In this document: piece after piece, positions 17,292 through 25,170 of the stretch | How the letters are laid out: each line of letters opens with the position of its first letter | Numbering within the stretch: the stretch's first letter is position 1 | Origin: Actinomycetota bacterium | GTDB lineage: Bacteria; Actinomycetota; Actinomycetes; S36-B12 | Direction of reading: 5' to 3' | NCBI GenBank assembly: GCA_030681835.1 | Contig: JAUXRN010000098.1 | Span: 1 to 37,974 of the forward strand | DNA: 37,974 bases | Made by a program: the position numbers and the translations under genes | Notes under the pieces: generated by a model | Seen by the model: the letters and a program-made list of their open reading frames with translations, nothing else | Database searches by the model: none | Told to the model about the DNA's origin: nothing

Positions 17292-18082
17292 GCCGAGATC
17301 GCGGAGCCGCGCTGAGCGGCTTCCTGCAATTCCTGAGCGGCAACCCCGATGGAGACGCCGTCACCCGATCAGCCGTCGTGGGCGCGCTCGGGCCGCTCGG
17401 CGCGATCGCCGGGCAGGTCTACGGCATCGGCCGCCCCGACACGCTCGAGCTCATCGGCAACTTCGGCTACCCGGGACCTGACGCGGCGGCCTTCCGCACG
17501 ATCGTCACCAGCCTGCCGCTGCCCATCGCTGACGCGTTCACCACCGCCCGCACGATCGCGACTCTCACGGCCGACCTGCCCCGGGCCTACCCCCTGCTCG
17601 CCTCCGGCATGGAAGAAGCCCCGGAGGAAGCCGAGGGGGCGCCCGCCGAGGAGATCGACACGCGACCCACCCGGCTCGTATGCGTTCCCGTGCTGTGGTC
17701 GGAAGCGCCCGTCGGGATCCTCTCGGTGCTGCTCGACGACCGCGAGCTCGGTGCCGACGACTACCAGTACCTCGAGGGCGTGGCGAGCGCGCTGGCACTG
17801 TGGTTCCTCGAGCAGCGCCGGGCACTGATCGACCGATGGCGCAGGGCGGCGCCGCTCCCCCACCGGGAGTTCACCATCACCGCGCGGCAGCACCGGATCC
17901 TCGAGCTCATCGGCCAGGAGCGCACCAACACCGACATTGCCAACGTGCTGGGCTACTCGATCCCGACGGTCAAGAAGGACCTCCAGGAGATCATGAAGCT
18001 CCTCGGCACCCAGGACAGGCGCACCACCGCCGGCCGCGCCCGCGAGATCGGGCTGCTGCCGGACCGCCGCGCCCGCGACTGA
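17288..18082 (+). CDS. GAF-LuxR transcriptional regulator, coupled to capD-like gene
   Basis: A 264-residue regulator. Residues about 25-180 look like a GAF-type sensor domain (VCVPVLWSEAPVGILSVLLDD, then GVASALALWFLEQR). The C-terminal residues about 198-258 are a LuxR-type helix-turn-helix: FTITARQHRILELIGQERTN, then IANVLGYSIPTVKKDLQEI. It has no phospho-acceptor receiver domain. ATG overlaps the stop of the polysaccharide dehydratase gene, so control of exopolysaccharide or surface glycan synthesis is likely but inferred. Two shorter paralogues with the same layout lie in tandem at 22150-23543. The residues after GAF include an acidic insert (EEAPEEAEGAPAEEI) not present in those. Confidence 0.8.
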   Translation: MSRDRGAALSGFLQFLSGNPDGDAVTRSAVVGALGPLGAIAGQVYGIGRPDTLELIGNFGYPGPDAAAFRTIVTSLPLPIADAFTTARTIATLTADLPRAYPLLASGMEEAPEEAEGAPAEEIDTRPTRLVCVPVLWSEAPVGILSVLLDDRELGADDYQYLEGVASALALWFLEQRRALIDRWRRAAPLPHREFTITARQHRILELIGQERTNTDIANVLGYSIPTVKKDLQEIMKLLGTQDRRTTAGRAREIGLLPDRRARD

Positions 18083-18175
18083 GCGAACCACCACATCATC
18101 CACAGGTGGCGCCCTGCCACTGTCCTAGACGCCACGGCAACGCCATGGTCAGCCAGTTCCGCAGCGCCCAACTAC

Positions 18176-18188
18176 CGTTACTGGTAAC
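18176..18188. repeat. Inverted repeat upstream of the mazE remnant
   Basis: GTTAC-TG-GTAAC lies just before the GAGGAGGG ribosome-binding-like site at 18189-18196. It could be the old autoregulatory operator of the toxin-antitoxin pair. It is short and may be chance. Confidence 0.3.
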
Positions 18189-18200
18189 GAGGAGGGCGCG

Positions 18201-18302
18201 TTGGCCGAGGCACGGCGGCAGTCCCGGCTCATCGCTGCGAGCGCTCACGAGCCCACGGACCAAGCCTGGGTGGATGCGGTCTCTCAGTGGCCTGAGGAGT
18301 GA
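18201..18302 (+). pseudogene. Truncated antitoxin MazE-like (DUF3018-type) gene, C-terminal half
   Basis: From TTG 18201, 33 codons read AEARRQSRLIAASAHEPTDQ and then a DAVSQWPEE tail. This is the typical C-terminal half of DUF3018-type MazE antitoxins (EARRQS...AAS...D.AF.DA.S.W). The N-terminal 35 or so residues, including the DNA-contacting part and the IWVPD stretch, are missing. The frame is closed by a TAG at 18126-18128 without any trace of them. A good GAGGAGGG stands four bases before TTG, so a short peptide might still be made. The stop overlaps the GTG of the mazF remnant (GTGA), which preserves the original operon layout. Confidence 0.65.
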
Positions 18303-18456
18303 AGCGCGGAGAGGTCTGGACGGTCCCATGACCACCGACGACACAGACGCCCCGCTGTTCCGCCTCCCCGTGCGACCCACATAGGCGAACGGGCTCGATC
18401 AAGACAGCCGGATCAACCGAGCCCTCGCCCTGTTCCTCGGACTCGCCTCTCGATGA
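18299..18456 (+). pseudogene. Decayed mazF (PemK-family toxin) gene
   Basis: GTG 18299 starts VKRGEVWTVP and then stops at TGA 18329. This is the canonical MazF/PemK N-terminus. In another frame MTTDDTDAPLFRLPVRPT follows (18328-18381), the typical central MazF strand segment. Then comes a TAG (18382) and, in the same frame, ANGLDQDSRI directly joined to NRALALFLGLASR (18385-18453), which matches the C-terminal helix of the toxin. Between these blocks the segments with GxxR-type RNA-binding residues and VDKITTVPR are gone. So there are two internal deletions, one frame change and one nonsense codon, and no functional toxin can be made. Confidence 0.75.
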
Positions 18457-18489
18457 TGGGCGTCAGCACGTCGTTCGGCTCGGCGCAGG

Positions 18490-20403
18490 TCAGGGGGCCG
18501 GGAACGTCGTGGTCGTCTCACCACGGCGGTTCACTTCGGTGACAGTGGCTTGCGCCCGCCAGGCCTCGGTGTTCCATCGAGCCGTCCACGACCGGCCAGC
18601 CGCCACCAGCGTGGCACGCAAGGCCCCGGAGGCGACATCCCACCTGACCTTGCCACTTACCGGCAGGCCGTCGTAGAGCTGGTACTGCTCCAGCGTGAGA
18701 GTGGTGCGCGGCCACCCGCGCAGGCTCCACGATCCCCCGCGCAGCCCCAGCCCGCTGCTGCCGTACGTCTGCCACGCGCGGTCGAGCACGTCGGCGATGG
18801 TCAGTGCCACCGCGACCGGCAGGTCGATCCGCTCCGCCGTGCGCGGGTATCCGGGCGCGCCGCGGACGGGCGGGATCGCACAGCGGTCCAGCGGCTCGGC
18901 GAGGACCTGCGCGTAGTCCCGGAGGAAGTCACGGACCAGCCCAGCTGCGCAGCCATCGGGGTCTCCCATGGCCGTGACGTGCAGCCCGTTGGCCACGATG
19001 ACCTGGCGGGCCCGCGGGAACTGGCGGGCGACCATCGCTCCCTCCGCCGGCGTGGTGATCGTGTCGAGCTGGCCGGACAGGACGAGCGCCGGGATGTCGG
19101 GGTAGCTGCCCGACAGGGGGCCGGGGAGGCGGGCGGGATCCGTGCCCACGGCGGGCCAGGTGGTGCATACCTCGATGGCGGACCAGTCCGAGTCGAGGTA
19201 CTCATCGATGGTGAAGGGGCCGTAGAGGCCGGGGTTCGACTGCTTCTCGGCCCGGATGGCAGCCGCGATCTGGCGCCGACGCTCGGGGATCGACGCGGAC
19301 TGCGCGAACAGCTGCGGGTAGTCGTGGCAGCTGACCGCGAGCTGCTGGGCCGGGCTGAACTGTCGAACACTGCTCTCCCCTGACCCGTCGTACCAGAACT
19401 CGGCAACGAGCCGGCCGAGCGGGAGCCAGTCATCGCGCAGGGCCGCACGCAGGGCGGCATCGGTCTCGCGGTAGGTGATGGGCAGGTAGGTCCCGTTGAA
19501 GAGCGTGGCCACCAGCGCGGGAGCGTCGATGACGATGCGGTGCATGCGACCGTCCGCGCCCGGTGCACGCACCGTGGCCGGTGCCTTCCGAACGGTGTCG
19601 AGCACGGTCCGCAGCCGCGCCATCGTTGACCCGGGCAGGGCGGCGCACGCCGGCGTGCGCAGGCAGACAACGGTGAACGACTCGCGGAGCGCCGGTCCCT
19701 GTGTCGGGTACCAGGCCGTCTCGCCGGTGACGGGGTACGCCCCGTCGAGGACGAGCGAGCGGACGATGTCGGGGTGGTGGCTGGCCATCACCTGGGCGAG
19801 GAAGGTGCCGTACGAGTCGCCGTACACGTCCACCGGGCCAAGTCCGAGAGCACCGACCAGCGCCGCTATGTCATCCGCGGCGAGGGCGCTCGCGTACAGC
19901 TGCGCCCGGGCGCCCAGATGCCGCGCGCACTCCGCTACGGCGCGGCCCCAGCCGATGCCATCGCCGGCCAGGCTCGGGCAAACGGCCGCGTCGGAGCGCC
20001 CCGTGCCCCGGGCATCGACGACAAGCAGCGCACGGTCCCGCAGGAGCGGTCCCAGCATCTCGGCATACGTCTGTCCGCTGCCGATGCTGCCGTATCCCGG
20101 CCCGCCCTCCATGCCGACGACTGCGGGCGCGGTGGTTGCCGCCGACTTCGGCAGGAGGATGGAGAACGCAAGCGGAAAGCTGCCAAGGGACGGGACCGCC
20201 GGATCCCAGGGCCGTTGCAGGGTTCCGCACCAGGCCTGTGAACCCGGCATCTCGATGAGGCCACACGCACGCACGGCAACCGTGCCGATGGTCTGCGAGG
20301 AGCCAGGAGTCTCGCCATCGGTCGCAGCGTGAACAGCAGGCGTGGCAACGCCGAGCAGCATGACCGCTCCGAGCAACGCCAGGAAGCGACGCGGCCAGGC
20401 CAA
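18490..20403 (-). CDS. Secreted alpha/beta-hydrolase peptidase (TAP/SlpD-like)
   Basis: A 637-residue exported protein. The signal peptide (residues 1-26, [14 protein letters not shown]... to VHA-A) is complete only if TTG 20403 is used as start. The oxyanion-hole motif GGPGYG is at 100-105, and the nucleophile is Ser197 in GDSYGTF. The Asp is in [11 protein letters not shown] and the His in NGLHVTAMG, and several Cys pairs suggest extracellular folding. This is the tripeptidyl aminopeptidase/proline iminopeptidase-like family of actinomycetes. The C-terminal 110 or so residues form an additional beta-rich part ([19 protein letters not shown]) beyond the usual TAP_C end. It starts 12 bases after the clpX stop without a clear ribosome-binding site, so it is probably read from the clpX transcript. 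Confidence 0.85.
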   Translation of the reverse strand: MAWPRRFLALLGAVMLLGVATPAVHAATDGETPGSSQTIGTVAVRACGLIEMPGSQAWCGTLQRPWDPAVPSLGSFPLAFSILLPKSAATTAPAVVGMEGGPGYGSIGSGQTYAEMLGPLLRDRALLVVDARGTGRSDAAVCPSLAGDGIGWGRAVAECARHLGARAQLYASALAADDIAALVGALGLGPVDVYGDSYGTFLAQVMASHHPDIVRSLVLDGAYPVTGETAWYPTQGPALRESFTVVCLRTPACAALPGSTMARLRTVLDTVRKAPATVRAPGADGRMHRIVIDAPALVATLFNGTYLPITYRETDAALRAALRDDWLPLGRLVAEFWYDGSGESSVRQFSPAQQLAVSCHDYPQLFAQSASIPERRRQIAAAIRAEKQSNPGLYGPFTIDEYLDSDWSAIEVCTTWPAVGTDPARLPGPLSGSYPDIPALVLSGQLDTITTPAEGAMVARQFPRARQVIVANGLHVTAMGDPDGCAAGLVRDFLRDYAQVLAEPLDRCAIPPVRGAPGYPRTAERIDLPVAVALTIADVLDRAWQTYGSSGLGLRGGSWSLRGWPRTTLTLEQYQLYDGLPVSGKVRWDVASGALRATLVAAGRSWTARWNTEAWRAQATVTEVNRRGETTTTFPAP

Positions 20404-20415
20404 GGCGGTCAGCCG

Positions 20416-21711
20416 TTACGCGGACTTCTCCCGGCGCTCGCGGCGTGGGGTCTCACGCGGCACGAGGGTCGGGTTGACGTTGTCGCGCACGACCTCGCCA
20501 CTGATGACGACCTTGGCCACGTCGGTCCGGCTCGGCACGTCGTACATGACGTTGAGGAGCACCTCTTCGAGGATCGCGCGCAGCCCGCGGGCACCCGTGC
20601 CACGCTTGAGCGCCTGCTCGGCGATTTCGTCGAGCGCGTCGGTGGTGAACTCGAGCTCGACGCCGTCGAGCTCGAACAGCCGCTGGTACTGGCGCACGAG
20701 CGCGTTCTTGGGCTCGGTCAGGACGGCGACCAGCGCCGCGCTATCGAGCTTGCTGACGGAGGTGAACACCGGCAGGCGGCCGATGAACTCAGGGATCATG
20801 CCGAACTTGAGCAGGTCCTCGGGCATCACGTGGCTGAAGATGTCGTCGGGGTTCGTGTCCTCGTCGACCCGTTCGCCGTCGACGATGTCAAACGTGAAGC
20901 CAAGGCGCTTCTGCCCCAGCCGCTGCTCGACGATCGTGTCGAGGCCCGCGAACGCGCCGCCGACGATGAACAGCACGTTGGTGGTGTCGATCTGGATGAA
21001 CTCCTGGTGCGGATGCTTGCGACCGCCCTGCGGCGGCACCGACGCGGTGGTGCCCTCGAGGATCTTCAGCAGCGCCTGCTGCACGCCCTCACCGGACACG
21101 TCGCGGGTGATGGACGGGTTCTCGCTCTTGCGCGCGACCTTGTCGATCTCGTCGATGTAGATGATCCCGGTCTCGGCGCGCTTGGTGTCGTAATCGGCGG
21201 CCTGGATCAGCTTGAGCAGGATGTTCTCGACGTCCTCGCCGACGTAGCCCGCCTCCGTGAGCGCAGTGGCGTCCGCGATGGCGAATGGCACGTTGAGCAT
21301 GCGGGCCAAGGTCTGGGCGAGCAGCGTCTTGCCGGAGCCGGTGGGGCCGAGGAGGAGGATGTTCGACTTGGCCAGTTCGACCCGCTCGTCCTTGCCTCGC
21401 TCGCTGCCGGACGCCTCGGCCTGGACCCGCTTGTAGTGGTTGTAGACCGCGACGGACAGCGACTTCTTGGCGGTGTCCTGGCCAATGACGTACTGGTCGA
21501 GGAACTCAAAGATCTCGCGCGGCTTGGGCAGGTCGCCCCACGTGGCCTCGGTGGCCTCGTTGAGCTCCTCCTCGATGATCTCGTTGCACAGGTCGATGCA
21601 CTCGTCGCAGATGTAGACGCCGGGACCGGCGATGAGCTTCTTGACCTGCTTCTGGCTCTTGCCGCAGAAGGAGCACTTGAGCAGGTCACCGCTCTCGCCG
21701 ATGCGCGCCAT
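20416..21711 (-). CDS. clpX: ATP-dependent Clp protease unfoldase ClpX
   Basis: A 431-residue AAA+ unfoldase that feeds substrates to ClpP1P2. The N-terminal zinc-binding domain has Cys13, Cys16, Cys35 and Cys38 (CSFCGK...CDECI). Walker A is GPTGSGKT (122-129), Walker B IIYIDEID (183-190), and the RKH pore loop appears as [10 protein letters not shown]. The ClpP-docking loop reads KRLGF, the actinobacterial LGF form of the IGF motif. Length is typical. I use ATG 21711 (MARIGESG) because GAGGAG stands before it; the in-frame ATG nine codons earlier overlaps that site. Unlike the usual tig-clpP1-clpP2-clpX order, clpX here is 1.8 kb away from clpP2 with two opposite-strand genes between. Confidence 0.97.
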   Translation of the reverse strand: MARIGESGDLLKCSFCGKSQKQVKKLIAGPGVYICDECIDLCNEIIEEELNEATEATWGDLPKPREIFEFLDQYVIGQDTAKKSLSVAVYNHYKRVQAEASGSERGKDERVELAKSNILLLGPTGSGKTLLAQTLARMLNVPFAIADATALTEAGYVGEDVENILLKLIQAADYDTKRAETGIIYIDEIDKVARKSENPSITRDVSGEGVQQALLKILEGTTASVPPQGGRKHPHQEFIQIDTTNVLFIVGGAFAGLDTIVEQRLGQKRLGFTFDIVDGERVDEDTNPDDIFSHVMPEDLLKFGMIPEFIGRLPVFTSVSKLDSAALVAVLTEPKNALVRQYQRLFELDGVELEFTTDALDEIAEQALKRGTGARGLRAILEEVLLNVMYDVPSRTDVAKVVISGEVVRDNVNPTLVPRETPRRERREKSA

Positions 21712-21780
21712 GCTGTGCTCCTCATCCCGCCCCCGCATTGGGGATCACACGCAGGCCACGGCCTGACTGGCCATGGCTAG

Positions 21781-21791
21781 GTCTGACCGTA
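21781..21791 (-). promoter_or_regulatory. Probable clpX promoter (-10 box)
   Basis: On the minus strand TACGGT (21791-21786) is a -10 candidate, followed by CAGAC. It gives a leader of about 65-70 bases before ATG 21711. The same eleven-base block with one change (TAGGGTCAGAC) lies at the clpP1 promoter (24877-24867). Confidence 0.4.
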
Positions 21792-21851
21792 CCTTCCCCA
21801 TCCCTGCATTGCACAGGCACGGCGCGCCGAAGGACCGTGCGGCGGCCGCGA

Positions 21852-22014
21852 AGGGCGGCGCGCTCCATGAGCGCGCCGCCCGGTCCCCCGCGTCCATGTG
21901 GCGCCCTGCCCTCGGGCCGGCGCCTGGTCGATCGGCCCCTCCGCCGGTGGCGGAACGACGAGCGGTAACCGTCCTCGGGCGGAAACGCCTTCGGGCCCCC
22001 GGCACCGCTCGTCG
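21852..22014. other. Highly structured non-coding stretch (candidate RNA or terminators)
   Basis: The 438 bases between clpX and the first luxR-type gene hold no convincing gene. They contain three perfect inverted repeats. The first has 13-base arms at 21852-21864 and 21868-21880 around CAT. The second has TCCGCC (21940-21945) with GGCGGA (21949-21954). The third has 11-base arms CGACGAGCGGT (21956-21966) and ACCGCTCGTCG (22004-22014), enclosing GGCG-GAAA-CGCC and GCC-TTCG-GGC tetraloop hairpins. No T-run follows, so they are not classical terminators. A small RNA or a long structured leader is possible; I recognise no known family. Confidence 0.5.
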
Positions 22015-22113
22015 CCTCCACATCATGGCGGCCACGGCACGCCGTCCTCGTCTCGGAGACGGCTCAGCCAGGCTTGTACGGTGGGCATGCCCGGGGCATG
22101 ACCAGTGGATCCG

Positions 22114-22119
22114 TAGCGT
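22114..22119 (+). promoter_or_regulatory. -10 box for the tandem luxR-type genes
   Basis: TAGCGT would start the transcript near 22126, about 24 bases before GTG 22150, leaving AAGGAGG as ribosome-binding site. Confidence 0.4.
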
Positions 22120-22149
22120 GGCCCCACGATGCGCCGCAAGGAGGCGAGC

Positions 22150-22809
22150 GTGACCGACGCCGCCATCCTGCGCGCGCTGGCCGACCTGCTGGCCGCCCTG
22201 GCCGCGCACACCACGCCCGAGCAGGTCCTCGCGCGGGTGGCCAGGCTGCCGGTGTCGCTACCGCTCACCGGGGCGGCTGCCGTCCTGCGGCGCGAGGACG
22301 ATGGCCTGGTCCTCGTCGGCACGTCCGGCATGGGCGATTCCGACGTGGAGTCGCTCGAGCAGGTGGCGGCCGATCGACGAGGCCCGATCGCCGAGGCGGT
22401 CGCCGCGCTGCACGTGGCCAGCAGCGCCCGCCTCGTGGCCAGCCCGATCGTCGCCGAGGGCACGGCGGTTGGCGTGCTCGTCCTCGGCGTTCCGACCGAG
22501 CCGCAGTGGTCCGTCAGCGACCTCGCCGTGCTGGGGGCCGCGTCCGCAGCCATGGGCATGTGCATGACGCACGATTCACCTCACGGACGAGACACGTCCC
22601 TCGGCAGCCCGGCCCTCACGGCGAGGCAGGCGGCGATCATGCGGCGAGTGGAGGAGGGCCGGTCGAACGCCGCGATAGCAGCCCTGCTCCGCGTCTCGGA
22701 GTCGACCGTCAAGCAGGAGGTCCGGCGGGTCGCGGCCCTCCTCCGCGCACCCGACCGGATGGCGGCCGCTCGTCGCACGCGCGAGCTCGGCCTGCTGGAG
22801 GACGGATGA
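22150..22809 (+). CDS. GAF-LuxR transcriptional regulator (first of tandem pair)
   Basis: A 219-residue regulator. Residues about 10-140 are a GAF-like sensor domain (VAGSPI-type strand RLVASPIVAEGTAVGVLVLG). Residues about 155-215 are a LuxR helix-turn-helix: LTARQAAIMRRVEEGRSNAA, then LLRVSESTVKQEVRRV. I start at GTG 22150, because AAGGAGG lies five bases before it; the ATG at 22129 lies upstream of that ribosome-binding site. The stop overlaps the start of the next regulator (ATGA). The C-terminal end RRTRELGLLEDG matches the end of the 17288 protein (GRAREIGLLPD), so the genes are paralogues. The signal sensed is unknown. The pair lies where clpX and clpP2 would normally touch. Confidence 0.78.
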   Translation: MTDAAILRALADLLAALAAHTTPEQVLARVARLPVSLPLTGAAAVLRREDDGLVLVGTSGMGDSDVESLEQVAADRRGPIAEAVAALHVASSARLVASPIVAEGTAVGVLVLGVPTEPQWSVSDLAVLGAASAAMGMCMTHDSPHGRDTSLGSPALTARQAAIMRRVEEGRSNAAIAALLRVSESTVKQEVRRVAALLRAPDRMAAARRTRELGLLEDG

Positions 22810-23543
22810 GCCTCCAGGGCGTGCCGGAGTTCATCACGTTCCTGGCCAGCCTGCCGGCGGCAACCCAGGTGGGTCGGGCACTGGTGCGTGGACCGCTCGA
22901 GCCATACCGGCCGACGGCCTTCGCGCTCTGGCGGCGCACGGGGGACGATCTCGTGCTCATCGCCGTCGACGGGCTCAACGACGACGAGGTCCGAAGGGTG
23001 TGCGTCCTGCCCATCAGCCTGGAGACCGTGCTGACGGCCGCGACGCGCCAGGCCCAGGTTGTCGTCGCGCGGGCCGAGGACTTCCAGGCGGAGAACCGAG
23101 CGGCCTTCCTCGACGAGCAGATGTGGGCACGGATGATGGAGCGCACGAGGGCGGCCGCCCTCGTCAACGTCCCCGTCGTGTCGGGCGGCAACGTGGTGGG
23201 GGCGTTCGGCTTCATCAGCGATCTGCCCTGGCCCGGCGACGAGCACGCGCATGCCGTGCTGGACGCCCTGCGCGGGGCGTTGGCGCTGTGGCTCGTGCAC
23301 CCCCGCGGCGGTGTCCTCGCCCCGATGGCCTCGGGCGGGCCGCCCGACTCGATCGTGCTGTCAGGCAGGCAGGTGGCGATCCTGATGCTGGTCGAGTCGG
23401 GCGCCTCGAACTCCGTGATCGGGCGCCAGCTCGGCTACTCGCAGTCCACCGTCAAGCAGGACATCCAGCGCGCCATGCGCACGCTGCGCGTCTCGGACCG
23501 CAAGTCCCTGGTCGAGGTCGCCCGCTCGCTGGACCTGCTCTAG
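22806..23543 (+). CDS. GAF-LuxR transcriptional regulator (second of tandem pair)
   Basis: A 245-residue regulator with an N-terminal GAF-like domain (about 5-165: FALWRRTGDDLVLIAVDGL, later LVNVPVVSGGNVVGAFGFIS) and a C-terminal LuxR helix-turn-helix (about 180-242: LSGRQVAILMLVESGASNSV, then QLGYSQSTVKQDIQ). ATG 22806 overlaps the stop of the preceding gene, so the pair is translationally coupled. The GAF part, with FQAENRAAFLDEQMWARMM between strands, is longer than in its neighbour and closer in layout to the 17288 protein. It converges on clpP2, with 25 bases between stops and no visible terminator. Confidence 0.78.
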   Translation: MSLQGVPEFITFLASLPAATQVGRALVRGPLEPYRPTAFALWRRTGDDLVLIAVDGLNDDEVRRVCVLPISLETVLTAATRQAQVVVARAEDFQAENRAAFLDEQMWARMMERTRAAALVNVPVVSGGNVVGAFGFISDLPWPGDEHAHAVLDALRGALALWLVHPRGGVLAPMASGGPPDSIVLSGRQVAILMLVESGASNSVIGRQLGYSQSTVKQDIQRAMRTLRVSDRKSLVEVARSLDLL

Positions 23544-23568
23544 CCGCACACGCGAGTGGGCAGGGGAG

Positions 23569-24189
23569 TCAGGCCTTGCGGGAGGTGATGACGGCGTCGA
23601 TGATCCCGTACTCCTTGGCATCGGCCGCCGTGAGGATCTTGTCGCGCTCGATGTCCTTGGCCACCTGCTCGGGCTCCCGGCCCGTGTGCTTGGCGAGGAT
23701 GCCTTCCATCTCGACCCGCATGCGCAGGATCTCGTTGGCCTGGATCTCGATGTCCGAGCCCTGGCCGCCGCCCTCGGTGTACGGCTGGTGGATCAGGATG
23801 CGCGCGTGCGGCAGCGCGAACCGCTTCCCGGGCGTCCCGGCCGCGAGGAGCACCGCTGCCGCGGAGGCAGCCTGGCCCAGGCACACCGTCTGCACCTGGG
23901 GCTTGACGAACTGGATGGTGTCATAGATCGCCGTCATCGCCGTGTACGAGCCGCCCGGGGAGTTGATGTAGATCTGGATGTCGCGGTCCGGGTCCATCGA
24001 TTCCAGGCAGAGCAACTGCGCCATGACGTCGTCGGCGCTGGCGTCGTCGATCTGCACCCCGAGGAAGATGATTCGCTCCTCGAAGAGCTTGGTGTACGGG
24101 TTGTGGATCCGCTCGCCGGTAGCGCTGCGCTCCCGGAACTCGGGCAGGATGTAGCGGGCCGAGGGGCTCGTCGTGGCCTGAAAGGTCAT
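23569..24189 (-). CDS. clpP2: ATP-dependent Clp protease proteolytic subunit ClpP2
   Basis: A 206-residue serine protease subunit. The triad is Ser109 (GQAASAAA), His134 (LIHQPY) and Asp183 (ERDK). ARYILPEF and [15 protein letters not shown] near the N-terminus are the signatures of actinobacterial ClpP2, which forms a mixed tetradecamer with ClpP1 and docks ClpX or ClpC. The ATG overlaps the clpP1 stop (ATGA). It is last in the operon tig-orf62-clpP1-clpP2, since the gene normally following (clpX) is displaced. Confidence 0.95.
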   Translation of the reverse strand: MTFQATTSPSARYILPEFRERSATGERIHNPYTKLFEERIIFLGVQIDDASADDVMAQLLCLESMDPDRDIQIYINSPGGSYTAMTAIYDTIQFVKPQVQTVCLGQAASAAAVLLAAGTPGKRFALPHARILIHQPYTEGGGQGSDIEIQANEILRMRVEMEGILAKHTGREPEQVAKDIERDKILTAADAKEYGIIDAVITSRKA

Positions 24190-24827
24190 TTGGTGCTCTC
24201 TCCCTTGCCCTTGCGCACATTTGACTCTGGCGCGTTCGACGCCGACGTGTAGATGTGGTCGATGAGCCCATAGTCCTGGGCCTCGTCGGCCGTGAACCAG
24301 CGGTCACGGTCAGAGTCGGCCTCGATCGTCTCGACCGACTGCCCGCTGTGCTCGGCGATGAGCTTGGCCATGCGCTTCTTGATGTAGAGCATCTGCTCGG
24401 CCTGGATCTTGATGTCCGAAGCGGTGCCGCCGAGGCCACCGGATGGCTGGTGCATCATGATCCGGGTGTTCGGCGTGGCGTAGCGCTGGCCGGGGCTCCC
24501 CGCCACCAGCAGGAACTGGCCCATGCTGGCCGCCAGGCCCATCGCCACGGTCGTGATGTTGTTGGGGATCAGCTGCATCGTGTCGTAGATGACCATGCCG
24601 GCGGTGATCGAGCCGCCGGGCGAGTTGATGTAGAGGGAGATGTCGCGGTCGGGGTCCTCGGCCGCCAGCACCTGGAGCTGCTTGGCGATGCGGTTGGAGT
24701 TCTCGTCGCGGACCTCGCCCTCGAGCCAGATGATGCGCTCGCGCAGCAGCCGCTCGTCGAGCATGTCGCCGAAGCCGGTCATCCCGCCTCCGGTTCCCCG
24801 GAACTGCGGCTCGTTCATCTGGCTCAC
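24186..24827 (-). CDS. clpP1: ATP-dependent Clp protease proteolytic subunit ClpP1
   Basis: A 213-residue serine protease subunit with Ser101 (GLAASMGQF), His126 (MMHQPSGG) and Asp175 (DSDRDRW) in the exact spacing of ClpP (25 and 49 residues apart). [16 protein letters not shown] and [11 protein letters not shown] are typical of actinobacterial ClpP1. I prefer GTG 24827, because GGGAGGG stands four bases before it. ATG 24818, three codons later, is the alternative and would leave a spacer of 13 bases. The stop overlaps clpP2. A palindrome and -10 candidate lie 45-70 bases upstream. Confidence 0.95.
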   Translation of the reverse strand: MSQMNEPQFRGTGGGMTGFGDMLDERLLRERIIWLEGEVRDENSNRIAKQLQVLAAEDPDRDISLYINSPGGSITAGMVIYDTMQLIPNNITTVAMGLAASMGQFLLVAGSPGQRYATPNTRIMMHQPSGGLGGTASDIKIQAEQMLYIKKRMAKLIAEHSGQSVETIEADSDRDRWFTADEAQDYGLIDHIYTSASNAPESNVRKGKGESTK

Positions 24828-24866
24828 TGGCCCTCCCGTTGCCGTCGCCTGCTGCGACTCCTGCTT

Positions 24867-24895
24867 GTCTGACCCTAACCCGAACGGGGTTCGGG
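24867..24895 (-). promoter_or_regulatory. clpP1 promoter candidate with palindrome CCCGAAC-N3-GTTCGGG
   Basis: The arms 24879-24885 and 24889-24895 are a perfect seven-base inverted repeat. On the minus strand it is followed by TAGGGT (24877-24872), a -10 candidate, and CAGAC. It could be an operator (the GTTCG half-sites recall ClgR-type sites of clp genes, though the spacing differs from the published consensus) or the terminator of tig-orf62. The sequence alone does not decide. Confidence 0.45.
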
Positions 24896-24972
24896 GCCTT
24901 CCTCGCGCGTGCCGGGTTCGCCGTGAGCCGAATGCCCCCTGCGGCGGGCGGCGGGCGGCGGGCGAAGCCGGG

Positions 24973-25161
24973 CTAGCTGGCCAGCTGGAACAACTCGTAG
25001 ACCAGGAACCCGGGCCAGACCAGCGACTCGAGGAAGCCCCAGACGTATCCACCGAAGCTGTCCGCCACCTGCCAGTTCCACACGACTGCGCCGATGAGGC
25101 CGAGTCCGTAGACCGCGCCTCCGCCGGCCGCCGCGCCATTGCTCCCGTTGCCATTGCTCAT
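24973..25161 (-). CDS. Small membrane protein in the tig-clp operon
   Basis: A 62-residue protein with a Gly/Asn/Ser-rich N-terminus (residues 1-16) and two aromatic, hydrophobic segments (about 17-32, VYGLGLIGAVVWNWQVA, and 40-60, VWGFLESLVWPGFLVYELFQ). It starts nine bases after the trigger factor stop, so it is surely co-transcribed. Small proteins of this kind, with many Trp and Tyr in short hydrophobic helices, are met between tig and clpP in actinobacteria, but I know no function. It may be a membrane microprotein that tunes protein quality control; that is speculation from position. Confidence 0.7.
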   Translation of the reverse strand: MSNGNGSNGAAAGGGAVYGLGLIGAVVWNWQVADSFGGYVWGFLESLVWPGFLVYELFQLAS

Positions 25162-25170
25162 GCGACGAGC

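Noticed and set aside
20329-21780. 483-codon open frame on the plus strand opposite clpX
   Set aside because: It is the antisense shadow of clpX in GC-rich DNA; its translation is Asp/Arg/Val-rich without any domain, while the minus strand gives a perfect ClpX.
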